A stretch of 64,000 nucleotides of DNA from Molanna angustata (Eukaryota > Arthropoda > Insecta > Trichoptera > Molannidae). Under the pieces are notes generated by a model that was not told the DNA's origin, did no database searches, and saw only the letters and a list, made by a program, of their open reading frames with translations. Positions within the stretch are counted from its first letter, which is position 1. The number at the start of each line of letters is the position of its first letter. Of the stretch, positions 11,901 to 21,766 are shown piece by piece. Made by a program: the position numbers and the translations under genes. Where the stretch lies: NCBI GenBank assembly GCA_963576475.1, contig OY754975.1:17034381-17098380 (forward strand), given 5' to 3'.

Positions 11901-12781
11901 CAAAATTATTATTATGTAGTCTCTGAACTGTGTCCATCAAAAGCTTAAGCTTTTTTATTTATTTATTGTTGGTAACATACAGTTTTGAAAAAGCTAAATT
12001 ATTTAACAGATATAAAAACCAAGATTGTAACACCAATTACCAAGTTACGGTCTTACAGAAAAAAAAATAAACATCAAAAATTATTAATTTAGTAAATAAA
12101 AAGATAATTCTCTAAAACCTTTCTTAGAATAAATAAATAAAATAAAAAGATGTATACAACAAGGAATTTTGGGACAGGACATTGGATAGGAATGGGAAAA
12201 TTAAGAAAAGAAAATCACTATTGAGAGAGCCTCAACATATTCTCAAAAATGCCCGGTGAACCAAAAATGTCTTATTGAATATTTTATACCCGTGGAATCA
12301 AACTGCATTTTATTGTCTATTTTTTCAAATACCTAAATAAAATTTTAAAACGGTATATATTATATTAAATAAACATACCTGCATGACAAGCCACCTAAAA
12401 TAGGTACATCTATAGCGTATAAAATATAGGACGTGTATCTAGTAAAATGAAAATACGGCAAATATAACCTTAAAAAATAATACAATAAAATAAAAAATAA
12501 TACAATAAGTATATTAATTTTAATCTGGAAGAATAAACGGTTTCGCTTCAAAATCGATCGATGTAAATACTTAAAATTATGGTTTTAAACAAACTATTAA
12601 TTGTATCCCATTGTCTAATTTTAACAACGTGACACAAAGAAATGAATGTTTGAATCCCTCACCAAGCACAAAATTCTAATAATTTTAGGAGGTGCTGCAA
12701 AATTTATAATAGTAACTTCACATTTCCTATATATTATGTAATATTGTAAACAGAAAAACTGAAATAAAGAAAAAAACTCAC
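11901..12781. other. no gene recognised; possible start of a large intron (minus strand)
   Basis: AT-rich DNA immediately downstream, on the minus strand, of the candidate exon. If that exon is real this is the beginning of its first intron. No acceptor followed by a plausible second coding exon was identified in the rest of the window. Confidence 0.4.
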
Positions 12782-12871
12782 CACTGAATCATCGATATAG
12801 AGTGGTTCTCCAGTGCGTGCACAACTGGCACCCGTCAGGGATGCCAACAACACAAAAACAGAGAGCAACAT
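12782..12871 (-). CDS. candidate first coding exon of a secreted/membrane protein (partial)
   Basis: An ATG at 12871 opens 30 codons: a hydrophobic stretch MLLSVFVLLASLTGASCA with an Ala-Ser-Cys-Ala end that fits a signal-peptidase site, then a short hydrophilic segment ending IDDSV. The frame then meets GTGAGT (12781-12776), a consensus splice donor, giving a phase-0 junction exactly at the codon boundary. The exon and the 190 bp upstream are close to half GC, against roughly a third in the surroundings, and contain several CpG. The frame is open upstream to 13306 without interruption, but the signal peptide argues for this ATG. The base at -3 is G, which is acceptable. I do not recognise the protein, and the second exon is not in evidence. 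Alternative: chance open frame in a GC-rich island. Confidence 0.45.
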
Positions 12872-13306
12872 CACAACACCAAACCGACACCTGTCCGACA
12901 CATTTCCTAGGCGAAGAGCAACCCTGGCGGTCAAGGAGGTCGCTAATCGTTCACTACCAACACTCTCCACCACACTACTGCACAAACTACCACACTCGCG
13001 AAAGTCAACGCACTGTTTCTTTGCACATCCATTGCTAGGCCAGTCACGTCCAGAGCTGTAATAATAATGATATATCCTCCTTTTTGTCACCTCTCCTGCT
13101 CTTAATTTATTCACCTGTGTTCCTCTACCGTCGCGATCAATTGTGTTATCACCACTGTCTCTACATGCGTAATGAGTGGGCGCCATATCCTGCAGTTCTC
13201 TCTTACAGCCATATACATCCGATTGTTCATCATTATATCCATGACGTTTATTGTTCATTTTTATTGTTAGACCGATTCCACTTCTGAATTCTTCAGATTC
13301 AATCAA
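12872..13306 (-). other. GC-rich leader/promoter-proximal region of the candidate exon
   Basis: On the minus strand this lies directly upstream of the candidate start codon and remains in one open frame for 145 codons. A possible splice acceptor (TATTATTACAG, ending near 13059) sits at the edge of the GC-rich part, so 12872-13058 could be 5' UTR of the same exon. No TATA box or clear initiator could be assigned. Confidence 0.3.
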
Positions 13307-14805
13307 TTAGAAGTGTCTTATGTTGGTTTAATCTAATAGTTATTCTAATTTGTCTGGTACTGTTTTTGATTTAAGTAAAATACATTTTCGCCGGAGTATC
13401 GTGAACAAGTATCTTTAGGATTATCTGGAGTGTCTTTAACAATTATCACTTTTAATTTCTTCAGAGTTAATCTTATGTTCGTTTAATTTGCTAAAATCTC
13501 AAATATTGGTATCGGTTTGCTTTATTTAAAATGCATTTTCTGTGGAGTGTCTTAAACAATAATATCTTCTGATTTCTTCAGAGTCTATCATTTACAATAT
13601 CTAGTCTTTTTGTTAAATTTGCTAATATTTCAAATTTGCCTGGTTTATTTTTTGATTAGACTAAAATTATTTTTCCCAAGAGTATCTTGAACAATTGTTG
13701 TAGAAGTGGACTGCTTTCGTCTGTATTTTGTTCGTTTTGAAACCACACAAGTCGCAAACAGCATTGGGGAGGGATTCTATTAAGTCTTCTTTATGAACAC
13801 ATACTGGTCTCCAACTAAATTCAGTCAGACTGTATGTATGTATAATATCAATGACGAGATACCGCTATAATGTGCTTTCAAATTAAGTAATGATATGGCA
13901 TGTATGAAATTTATATCACAATAAATCGTTTGAGTAATTTTTTCCTTTGAATCAATCATAAAGCAACTAGACTGCTGATGTCATTTTAAGTAGTCATTTA
14001 CTAGTTTTATCTTGTTTCTTCAGTTAATTGTTATCTAACTGTTTTCTTTGTGTTTTAATCATATATTATATTTAGTCACCCGATTTCTATTAAATTCTTT
14101 ATAATTCTTTTGAAAATTCCAGTTTTGGCTTTTGTTAATTTGTTACTAAATAAAATTGAGCAATTTTATGTGTTGATGGTGTTACAAATAGGTTAATTTT
14201 GATGAAACGATTAGATTGCCACACCTGTAAAGATAAGAAATAAGATTAGACATATACTATCTCAACATAAATAACTAACTATTATCTTATCAGTAAAATT
14301 CAAAACAAATTGATGTTTTCTTAATTCCAATACAAAAGAAGAAAAAATTATTTAATAGTTATTTTTCTAAAATATTTGTGCAGATCAAGAAGACATAAAA
14401 TCATCAGTGAAATCATGATCTAGCTAAAACGAATTCTGGTGTGATTGTACTAATATGATGTAAATTTTCTTGAACAAGAAAAACCACTTTTTTTACTCCG
14501 TAGGTGTAATGTTCTTTCTTCCACAGAAAGAAAATTCAAGAAAAAAATATTCGCACGTATAAAACGAGTGCACGAAGACATTAGATAATTGAAGTTAGGA
14601 ACCAAACAAAATACCCTAAAATATTGAAGGCCTAATTGGGTGGACCCATCGTTTACGCCCGAACCACAGTAGGCTATTTAATAAACCACTTGCGCCTAAA
14701 TACCAAATTTATTGCATATACCAATCGGGTCGAAGACAGGCCATCTTTAAATAAAAGGTTATAATTTATCTCTTCTAATACAATCTTTTGTTTGTCTGTC
14801 TGTTG
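13307..14805. other. no gene recognised
   Basis: AT-rich. Between about 13320 and 13700 the phrase pattern 'GAGTGTCTT(A)AACAAT...TTTCTTCAGAGT' recurs three times at roughly 120-130 bp, an old diverged tandem repeat. Confidence 0.45.
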
Positions 14806-15400
14806 TAAACCTACCATACCACACCATCACGCCATTTCCCTATTTGGGGTAGGCAGAGAGAACTGAACGCCAGACTTCTCTCTCTTGACATAGATTCCTC
14901 GCTTCATTCACGTCCATACATCGTCTCATACACGCTCTTCTATTATTCTTACTTCTAACATCACCATCTTTCAAAATCCCATTTATGTGATCGTGCCGAC
15001 CTCTACTTTTCGTTCCTCTTTTATCAGCCTTGTATACTTTTTTTGTCAGACGGTCATCACTCATTATTTCTATGTGGCCGAACCACCTTGGGGCATTTAT
15101 TTTCATCTTACTTACGATATTTCTTTCAATCATACATTCTCGTCTAATATCCTCATTTCTTATTCAAGAAATTCCACACATTCGTCTTAGTGACCTCATT
15201 TCAACCGCGTTAATTCTACTTTCATGCGTCTTCTGCCATGTCCATGTCTCACTAGCATACATTATAGTCGGTGCGACGATACCATTGTGTACCGCGAGCT
15301 TTGCTTGCCTCGAAATAATTGTGTCAGCCATTACCGGTCTTAATGCACCATTCACTCTATTACCTGCCGTTACTCTCCTTTCAATATCTGTTTCCACTCT
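14806..15400 (-). pseudogene. LINE RT C-terminus, 'LSAYP' family, copy 1
   Basis: On the minus strand two frames together read YASETWTWQKTHESR, EMRSLRRMCGIS, PRWFGHIEIMSDDRLTKK, a shortened RGR segment, RACMRRCMDVNEARNLC and WRSVLSAYP, then a stop. The 3' end carries a GTGATGGTGTGGTATGG-type tail and not poly(A). This is the region after the RT palm in an RTE-like LINE; the palm and endonuclease are absent. A frameshift near 15140-15165 separates the two parts. Confidence 0.8.
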
Positions 15401-16080
15401 TCCAGCTGAAACATGCTTCCTAAGTATGTTTCAGCGTTGTAAACCTAACCTAACTATTTTGAACAAAGTGCGCAAAAACGCGTCTTACTGTCCCAGTAAA
15501 CTGATCATCTCTAGCCTGAAAAAAACTTGATCCTAAGAGTGCGAAAGCAGGAGAGCGAGCGCAAATGGTTTACTAACGCGGGCGCAAACGGTTGTATTTA
15601 CTTTATAGTTTTTGTAACCAACGGTGTATTCCCAATCGGGATACTTCCATTCCACAATAATGTTGAAAATTTACATTTATTTGTTTCGCGTGACTCAGAC
15701 TTTGGTTCGCTTCAATTCCAGAATGAATTGTATATATGAAATCTGGAAACATTAAATGTTTCGTTTCCTTTTGTATTTCACAAAGGATCCCGTCTCTCGT
15801 TGCAACGATGGATGCTGCTGTGACCATATGTAATGTTTCATCTAAAACCAGTGGCTTATTTTTGGCTCGCGTACGAACTTACTGTGCGGTGCCTATACAA
15901 CATACAGAATACCTAAATTTACTCTTAGTTTATTATAACCAATTTGAAGATCAACTCTGACATACTAATGTATGGTAAATATCACTCACACGTGCATAAC
16001 AGAATTACTGAAAGAAATTACAAAGAAACAAGTTTATTCAATTATTTGTCGGACAATTGACACATTACACAAAATAATGG
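15401..16080. other. no gene recognised
   Basis: Moderate GC. Overlapping 70-75 codon frames occur on both strands at 15527-15960 but show no known domain. The palindromic pair GAAACATGCTTCC/TATGTTTCAGC lies at the LINE boundary near 15405-15435. Confidence 0.4.
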
Positions 16081-16335
16081 AATTGAATAAAGAAAATTAT
16101 TAAAATATGTAAGTGCTCCGGGTAATGTTTTCATTTTGATATTGAATCTGATGATAAATAAAAATCATTTTAGCTGACCTCGACTCAGTTATTCAAATGA
16201 AGCAACTTTTTAAAATACTTTTTAAAAATTGTTTAAATAAATATAAATTAAATTCAACATCGCGTCGCTGAATATGCAAGCTACGCCTATTGAAATAGCT
16301 TTGACCAGTTTAATATTGGACTATTGAAGAATTCA
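16081..16335 (+). repeat. dispersed repeat D, copy 1
   Basis: It shares AAAGAAAATTATTAAAATAT at its start, AATCTGAT with AAATAAAAT blocks, and TTGGACTA(T/C)TGAAGAATT at its end with 18298-18552, in the same orientation 2.2 kb away. It is non-coding. Type unknown; possibly an old segmental or transposon-borne duplication. Confidence 0.65.
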
Positions 16336-16539
16336 AATAAAGGAATGTGTTTATTCAATTATTTGTTAGACAAATCGTGATTAAAGTATGATTGAGCATA
16401 TTTTTGAATTTGCAAGGCGATAGATTTAATTTACTTATTCACTATTCTCTTTTTTTCTTTCTGTTCAGTTCAAATCATTGATTTTGTTCGATATTATTAT
16501 TTTTTTAATTAATAAAAATATAAATAGGAAGTGAAACTA

Positions 16540-16915
16540 GATTTTATTTTAATTAAGTATTAATTAAAATTTCATATTTTTGGATTACATTTGGATAGTA
16601 TATTTTGAATATCTTTTCCCCAGGAACCCTCAAAAGATGTGTCTTTGAAATAAAGAACAGTTTGTATATATATCTTATCTCTTTATTTTATTGGATTTTT
16701 TTTAACTTCGAATTTATTTTAAAAAAATGGAAAATTACTTAGTAAAACGCTTTTTTATAGAAAGTAACTAAAAAAATACAAGACCTATAATGTAGATTTT
16801 ACTTTAATTGAAAGAGAATATGAAAATCTACCGGCTGAGTTATTTATTATTTTAATATTTTAATTACTATTCTTGCTATTAAAAAAATCTAAATTTTACC
16901 TTATCTTCACTAAAA
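16540..16915 (+). repeat. dispersed repeat C, 5'-type copy
   Basis: It shares GAATATGAAAATCTACCGGC, TTTTAATTACTATTCTTGCT and neighbouring blocks with 59575-59720, where the repeat continues into the GAGTGGGTTGTGGCCAA block that starts the copies at 31560 and 63620. So C is a longer element present here only in part. It is non-coding. Confidence 0.6.
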
Positions 16916-17102
16916 AATATTTTATATCATTGACTAAGTGATATAAAATATATTTTTCATGTTTCATACATAAGGAATTTAGTGTTCATATTTGTGCCCA
17001 GGGTATAAGGGCCAAGGGCCTTTATATGTTTTTTTATGTGATAATATGTCTCTGTCACAAAGTACATTTTATACCCTCATACATTCCCTAAATTAATCAC
17101 AG

Positions 17103-17190
17103 ATGATTATGCTTATGGTGAAGTTCGAACTCACCATCCCTGGATTACTAATCCAATGCGATGCCCGCTCTCCCACCGACTCAAGACGAT
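17103..17190 (-). mobile_element. tRNA-like SINE head (family 1 variant)
   Basis: The minus strand reads GTCGGTGGGAGAGCGGGC (A-box region), an anticodon-arm-like GGATTAGTAATCC, and GAGTTCGAAC (B box). It resembles the head of the SINE at 17912. The tail is not recognisable. Confidence 0.55.
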
Positions 17191-17761
17191 TTTATTGATG
17201 TTTTTTCCCGAATAAAAGAAATAATATAATGGACGTCATTTAATTGTTATTAATTCGCGGTCCGCCGATTGAAATCATCTGATCGTAATGAAATTGCATG
17301 TATAACTGTTTTATTGATCGTTCGTGTATTATTTGAGTCATTGCTCCTGCGGACGGACGTAAGGCGCGGTTTCGTTCACCGTTCAGGAGTGAAGGGGAAT
17401 GAGGAGTATATGAATGCTGGAGGTGAAGAAAGAAGGAGGGGGGACAGGACGTCTAGTCTAAATTAAAGTTTGATCACACGATATGCAAATCAACACAACG
17501 CAAGCGTACAATCGTCCATTTTCGGACAAATTCTATGGGCCACATAAATAATAATCAGTTATAAACCACCCACGGTTAATTTGGAATTGATATAGTTTCC
17601 ACGTGAGGTATTAAGTCAATATGTCAAGGCCATTTGTATTGATATGATGTCTGATAAAATGTAGTGTGGCTTTGGGGCGCAGTGAAATGGAGACTGGAGA
17701 CAGTAATGGAATTTTCATTTGAACCCATCATAGATATTTAAATTTTAAAATAATATTTCAA

Positions 17762-17893
17762 ATGGTACTGCGCGAACGACCTGGGTTCGATCCCTAGCAG
17801 AGGAGAAATTTATACAAAAATATATTCACGCAATTCTTGCTTCTCTGGGCTGACAAAACACTGGCTAGTTGGAAGAAATTGACGAACGGGAAT
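17762..17893 (+). mobile_element. tRNA-derived SINE, family 2, 5'-truncated
   Basis: It begins within the T-arm (CTGGGTTCGATCCC) and continues AGCAGAGGAGAAATTTAT and CTTGCTTCTCTGGGCTG, then the CTAGTTGGAAGAAATTG tail also seen at 25065 and 46245. It lies immediately before a family 1 SINE. Confidence 0.7.
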
Positions 17894-17911
17894 AATAATA
17901 ATAATTTAGAT

Positions 17912-18095
17912 GGGTCGTTGGAAGAGCGGTTAGCGCGCAGCTGGGCTAGTAATCCAGTGGTCGCAAGTTCGAATCCTGCCTCGACCGATTTCGTTCACCT
18001 AAGCACAAGCATTTATTTGCTTATTTTAGGGAACGTAGGAAGATGTATATGTACTTGTTTAACAAGGACATATTCATTTTTTGTAAAAAAATAAT
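17912..18095 (+). mobile_element. tRNA-derived SINE, family 1, most complete copy
   Basis: The head folds as a Thr-like tRNA: A-box-like AGAGCGGTTAGCG, anticodon arm CTGGG-CTAGTAA-TCCAG (anticodon position AGT), and B box GTTCGAATCC. The acceptor strands pair only partly. The tail includes GGGAACGTAGGAAGATGTAT and ACTTGTTTAACAAGGACATA, ending in an A-rich tract. The tail recurs at 18835 without the head. The fused tail and imperfect acceptor make this a SINE and not a tRNA gene. Confidence 0.75.
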
Positions 18096-18297
18096 AAAAC
18101 TGAGCGTCTGGCAAAGTTTATTTTTTTTTTCAAGAAAACATCCTTTTAGGGTGAATAACCAACAATGAAAATAAGTAAATTTATAAATAAATAGATTATT
18201 TATAAAGAGCTTGAATATTAAAATATGCCTTGAATATGAGTTTGATTATTACAACGCTCTTGACATCCTACACAGCAAAAAATAAATAAAAAAAAAA

Positions 18298-18552
18298 TTA
18301 TATAAAGAAAATTATTAAAATATATTTTGGTTCTTCAGGTAGGTAATGTTTTGATTATAATAATAAATCTGATACTAAATAAAATTATTTTTTCTACCTT
18401 TTCAAATAGTTGTTAGAAACATTATTTAGAAATTGTTTTATAAATTGTAAGTGTTAATAAATAAATCAATAAATTCTATTTAAATTCAATGTCATATCGC
18501 TGCGTCTAGCGAAAGCGCTGTGACTAGTTAAATATTGGACTACTGAAGAATT
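18298..18552 (+). repeat. dispersed repeat D, copy 2
   Basis: Direct-repeat partner of 16081-16335, with the same order of blocks and an insertion of about 10 bp near 18440. It ends in TTGGACTACTGAAGAATT. Confidence 0.65.
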
Positions 18553-18834
18553 ATTTTTTTTTTAATTTAATAAAGATATTTAACTATGAATGTATAAAAA
18601 TGACAAACATACCAATATTTTCAAAAAAAATAATATCCAGTTTGTTAAAGAAAGTTAGATATAACAAATCACCATAACCTCGCCACTTACACGGAGTGTA
18701 AGAAAGTGTTCAAATATATAATTAAATTTCTAGTAAAACAATAAAACTCATTATATTGTAAAAGTACTTTGTTATAATATTAAAAATTGTATAAATAATA
18801 CATTAAAAAATTGTCATATTTTTTTATAATAAAT

Positions 18835-18915
18835 CATTTATATGCTTACTTTAGGGAACGTAGGAAGATGTATATGTACTTGTTTAATAAGGACATATTC
18901 ATTTAAAAAAAATAA
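18835..18915 (+). mobile_element. SINE family 1, tail-only copy
   Basis: It matches the tail of 17912-18095 (GGGAACGTAGGAAGATGTAT, ACTTGTTTAATAAGGACATA) and lacks the tRNA-like head. An A-rich end with an (ATA/ATAA) repeat follows. Confidence 0.7.
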
Positions 18916-19683
18916 AAATAATAATAATAATTAAACATACCAATATACTTTAAAAAATCCTGTTTATAAATGACGAATTTAAACAAAAAATCCATATATT
19001 GTTTAACAAAACACTTTTCTTTATCACGATTTGATGATAATAAAACAATCGAGATTAAAAATGAAAAAAAAAATAATTACATCCAACGATGTCTATGACA
19101 CGAGACGACAATAGTTGGAAACCCCGAAAAGAAAACAAAAAGTTCTAAATTCAAATTCAAAACTTTTCGCGCGGTTTTTAACGTCAAGTGAAAAATTACA
19201 TCGGCGCAATGGCGTTGGTGTAGTACGTCCCGACCGGCTTTAGAATCAACACTGAAACATAATAATGTCCATACATACTTCAAACTACGCTAAAAGGATT
19301 GAGCGTCATGTGTTTATTAGTACGTACCAACTCACAGTTCTAATTGGTACTTTGGTAATCGTACTTTTAAAAGAGCTTTATAACTTGAGACACGTTAATT
19401 GGAATTGTCTTAGAATCCGCACCAATACTCAATTTTTGTTTTAATATTATATTCCATTTTTTTACTATTTCATCAATAACAATGATGTTGTTAATACTTT
19501 AATAACATAATTGTATTGTATCTTGTTATATGTATTTAATATTGTTGTATTTTTAAGCTCATTAATTTTAACAATAAAAAAACATATAAACAAAACAAAT
19601 AACATATTAACAGAGCCTACATTTTACAAAATAAATATCATTTTATAAAATATGTCATTATAATTATTTATCTATTAATCGAA
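18916..19683. other. no gene recognised
   Basis: Mostly AT-rich. A 68-codon minus-strand frame at 19077-19283 in a slightly GC-richer patch has no recognisable domain. Confidence 0.4.
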
Positions 19684-20165
19684 TATGTTTTTTTAATTGC
19701 ATATACGCAAACATTGGATTTTTCCCTGTCGGGAGAAAAATGATATTTTTTTGACAAATTTTTCAACATATCAATAGAGACGAAGTTGCAATATTATAGA
19801 AGAACAGGAAATCAAGGCACCTACAGCGATAACGGCCTGTCATCAGCTGGTTTACGTGATTACTTTATGCGCTTGGGCATCGTTCACCAATTATGCATTT
19901 TTATTGAATTCCCTTATCAATGCAAATTTCGAAAGTTCTATAGGTATATTTGAATAATGAGTAACTAACTAATCACCCGAAAATATGACATTATTACTAT
20001 TGCCATCTATGAAGAAATGAAGGAACCCTTTTATAACGCCATATATTGAGATATTGGTATATTCGTAAACAATAAAAGCAACAGTCCTTTTAAATGAGGT
20101 GACAGTGTTCTCGCACAGATGTCACCCCTGAACTGCGCTGGAAATATTATTTCATTTTTGGCTTG
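19684..20165 (+). mobile_element. Family A MITE-like repeat, copy A3 (longest)
   Basis: It starts with the terminal block ATTGCATATACGCAAACATT, then the CCCTGTCGGGAG block, a Family A core (GACGAAGTTG, ACGGCCTGTCATC, TTTATGCGCTTGGGC), GCCATCTATGAAG and finally CACAGATGTCACCCCTGAAC. The inverted terminal block expected at the far end is missing here, though present in the copies at 1158 and 34205. Confidence 0.7.
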
Positions 20166-20202
20166 TATACCTTCTTGAACCAATATGTATGTATATTAAA
20201 TA

Positions 20203-20432
20203 TTTTTTTAATTGCATATACACAAACATTGGGTTTTTTCCCTGTCGGGAGTCAAATGATATTTATTTGACAAACTTTTCAACATCTCAATAGAGACGAA
20301 GTTGGAATATTATAGAAGAACCGAAACTCAAGGCACCTACAGGGCTTACGACCTGTCATCGGCTGGTTTACGTTTTCACTTTATGCGCTTGCGCAACTTT
20401 CACCAATTATCTATGCATTCTTATTAAGTTTA
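20203..20432 (+). mobile_element. Family A repeat, truncated copy A4
   Basis: A second, same-orientation copy starting 38 bp after A3 with the same terminal block (ATTGCATATACACAAACATT) and core, breaking off after CACCAATTATCTATGCATTC. The pair looks like an incomplete tandem insertion. Confidence 0.7.
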
Positions 20433-20454
20433 AAAAAATTGTTTAATATATGTT

Positions 20455-20570
20455 GATTGTTTTTTGGCTTCAAAGTTGAAAAACCCGTGAAAAATATAAA
20501 CCTGGCATACAAATCTCGCTTATCTTGGTTTGATACTTAGTCAATATGTTAAGAGAAATAAATTCTAGGT
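20455..20570 (-). mobile_element. fragment of HINE 5' region
   Basis: The minus strand matches the first 130 bp or so of the HINE family (CTTAACATAT, CAAGATAAGCGAGATTTG, CACGGGTTTTTCAACTTTGA). Both termini are missing. It directly abuts the truncated Family A copy. Confidence 0.65.
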
Positions 20571-20879
20571 AATGAAGAAATGAGCCATAGGCTTTTGTTT
20601 AAGAATTTTTTTCTAATCATTATCATAATACGTTTAGTTATATAATATTTGTTTTATATTGCAAATTATGTAAATGGCAAAATATACATAATCAATGTTT
20701 ATGATTTACTATAGAAACATCATATATTTTTCTGACATATAACTACGTACATATGTTATAAGAAAGTTTATTACTATTATAACATTTTTTAGATTTTATT
20801 TTATTAAAATATAGGTCTACAAAAAATATAGAAAAGAAAATTTAATTATTTATCATAGAAATACTTATGTAATTTATGA

Positions 20880-21036
20880 AGTTGATCATAATGGGGAAGA
20901 CTGAGGGCCGTAGAGGGATCGGCAGGAAGCAGTTAACCTGGCTCCGAAATATTCGGGAATGGACCGGAACGTAGGCTGTGGAGGACCTGTTCCGCACCGC
21001 TCGGACAGGAAGAGTTTCTTCCATGAAGAAGAAGTA
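20880..21036 (+). pseudogene. RTE-like LINE C-terminus with GAA tail
   Basis: The plus strand reads KTEGRRGIGRKQLTWLRNIR, EWTG, then (frame kept) AVEDLFRTARTGRVSSMKKK. This is the basic tail of RTE-group RT proteins (G-R-x-G-R-K/P ... W-L-x-N-(L/I)-R). It ends in (GAA)n, the trinucleotide 3' tail usual in that clade. Only about 45 codons remain. Confidence 0.7.
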
Positions 21037-21059
21037 GTTAAGTAAACTTTTATTTATAA

Positions 21060-21235
21060 CATCTCACAAAGTTTAGCAATGAAGTTCACAACCCATTCTG
21101 AATGTTGATTTTTTTGGTCCGATAAGAGTGTGGGTATACACGCATGTGTCGTGCTTCAGTAATTCACACCCGCACACCAATCGCTGGTTACCCCACATTG
21201 TGAACTTTGCCGTGATGGTATAAATGTATGAATCT
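21060..21235 (+). repeat. dispersed repeat E (LINE 3' end-like), copy 1
   Basis: It matches the reverse complement of 62040-62310 and part of 35385-35580: GTTCACAACCCATTCTGAAT, GTGTGGGTATACACG, CACCCGCACACC and GCTGGTTACCCCACATTGTG, ending GTGATGGTATAAATGTATGAA. The tail resembles that of the LSAYP LINE family, so E is probably the 3' end of another RTE-like element. Confidence 0.6.
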
Positions 21236-21287
21236 CAATACAATATTATATTTGTAATGTTTTGTTTCATTTAATTAATGACTTTTA

Positions 21288-21716
21288 AAAAAATATGTAG
21301 TTATATTATGTATTGTTAATAAAAAATATGTAGTTATATTATGTATTGTTAATAAAAAATAAGTAGTTATATTATGTATTGTTAATAAAAAATATGTAGT
21401 TATATTATGTATTGTTAATAAAAAATATGTAGTTATATTATGTATTGTTAATAAAAAATATGTAGTTATATTATGTATTGTTAATAAAAAATATGTAGTT
21501 ATATTATGTATTGTTAATAAAAAATGTGTAGTTATATTATGTATTGTTAATAAAAAATATGTAGTTATATTATGTATTGTTAATAAAAAATATGTAGTTA
21601 TATTATGTATTGTTAATAAAAAATATGTAGTTATATTATGTATTGTTAATAAAAAATATGTAGTTATATTATGTATTGTTAATAAAAGATATGTAGTTAT
21701 ATTATGTATTGTTAAT
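21288..21716. repeat. tandem array, 13 x 33 bp
   Basis: Exactly thirteen 33 bp units (A-run, then TATGTAGTTATATTATGTAT, then TGTTAAT). Units are almost identical; single substitutions occur in units 3 (AAGTAG), 8 (GTGTAG) and the last (AAAAGATATG). No function can be seen. Confidence 0.95.
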
Positions 21717-21766
21717 AAAAAAATAATTTTATAGTTTCATATAAATAACATAATAAGGTATATATT

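Noticed and set aside
15030..15530. 166-codon plus-strand frame with hydrophobic segments
   Set aside because: Antisense shadow of the LSAYP LINE fragment on the minus strand.
17912..17990. Functional tRNA gene
   Set aside because: The head folds, but it is fused to a dispersed tail found elsewhere without the head, and the acceptor stem is imperfect; annotated as a SINE.
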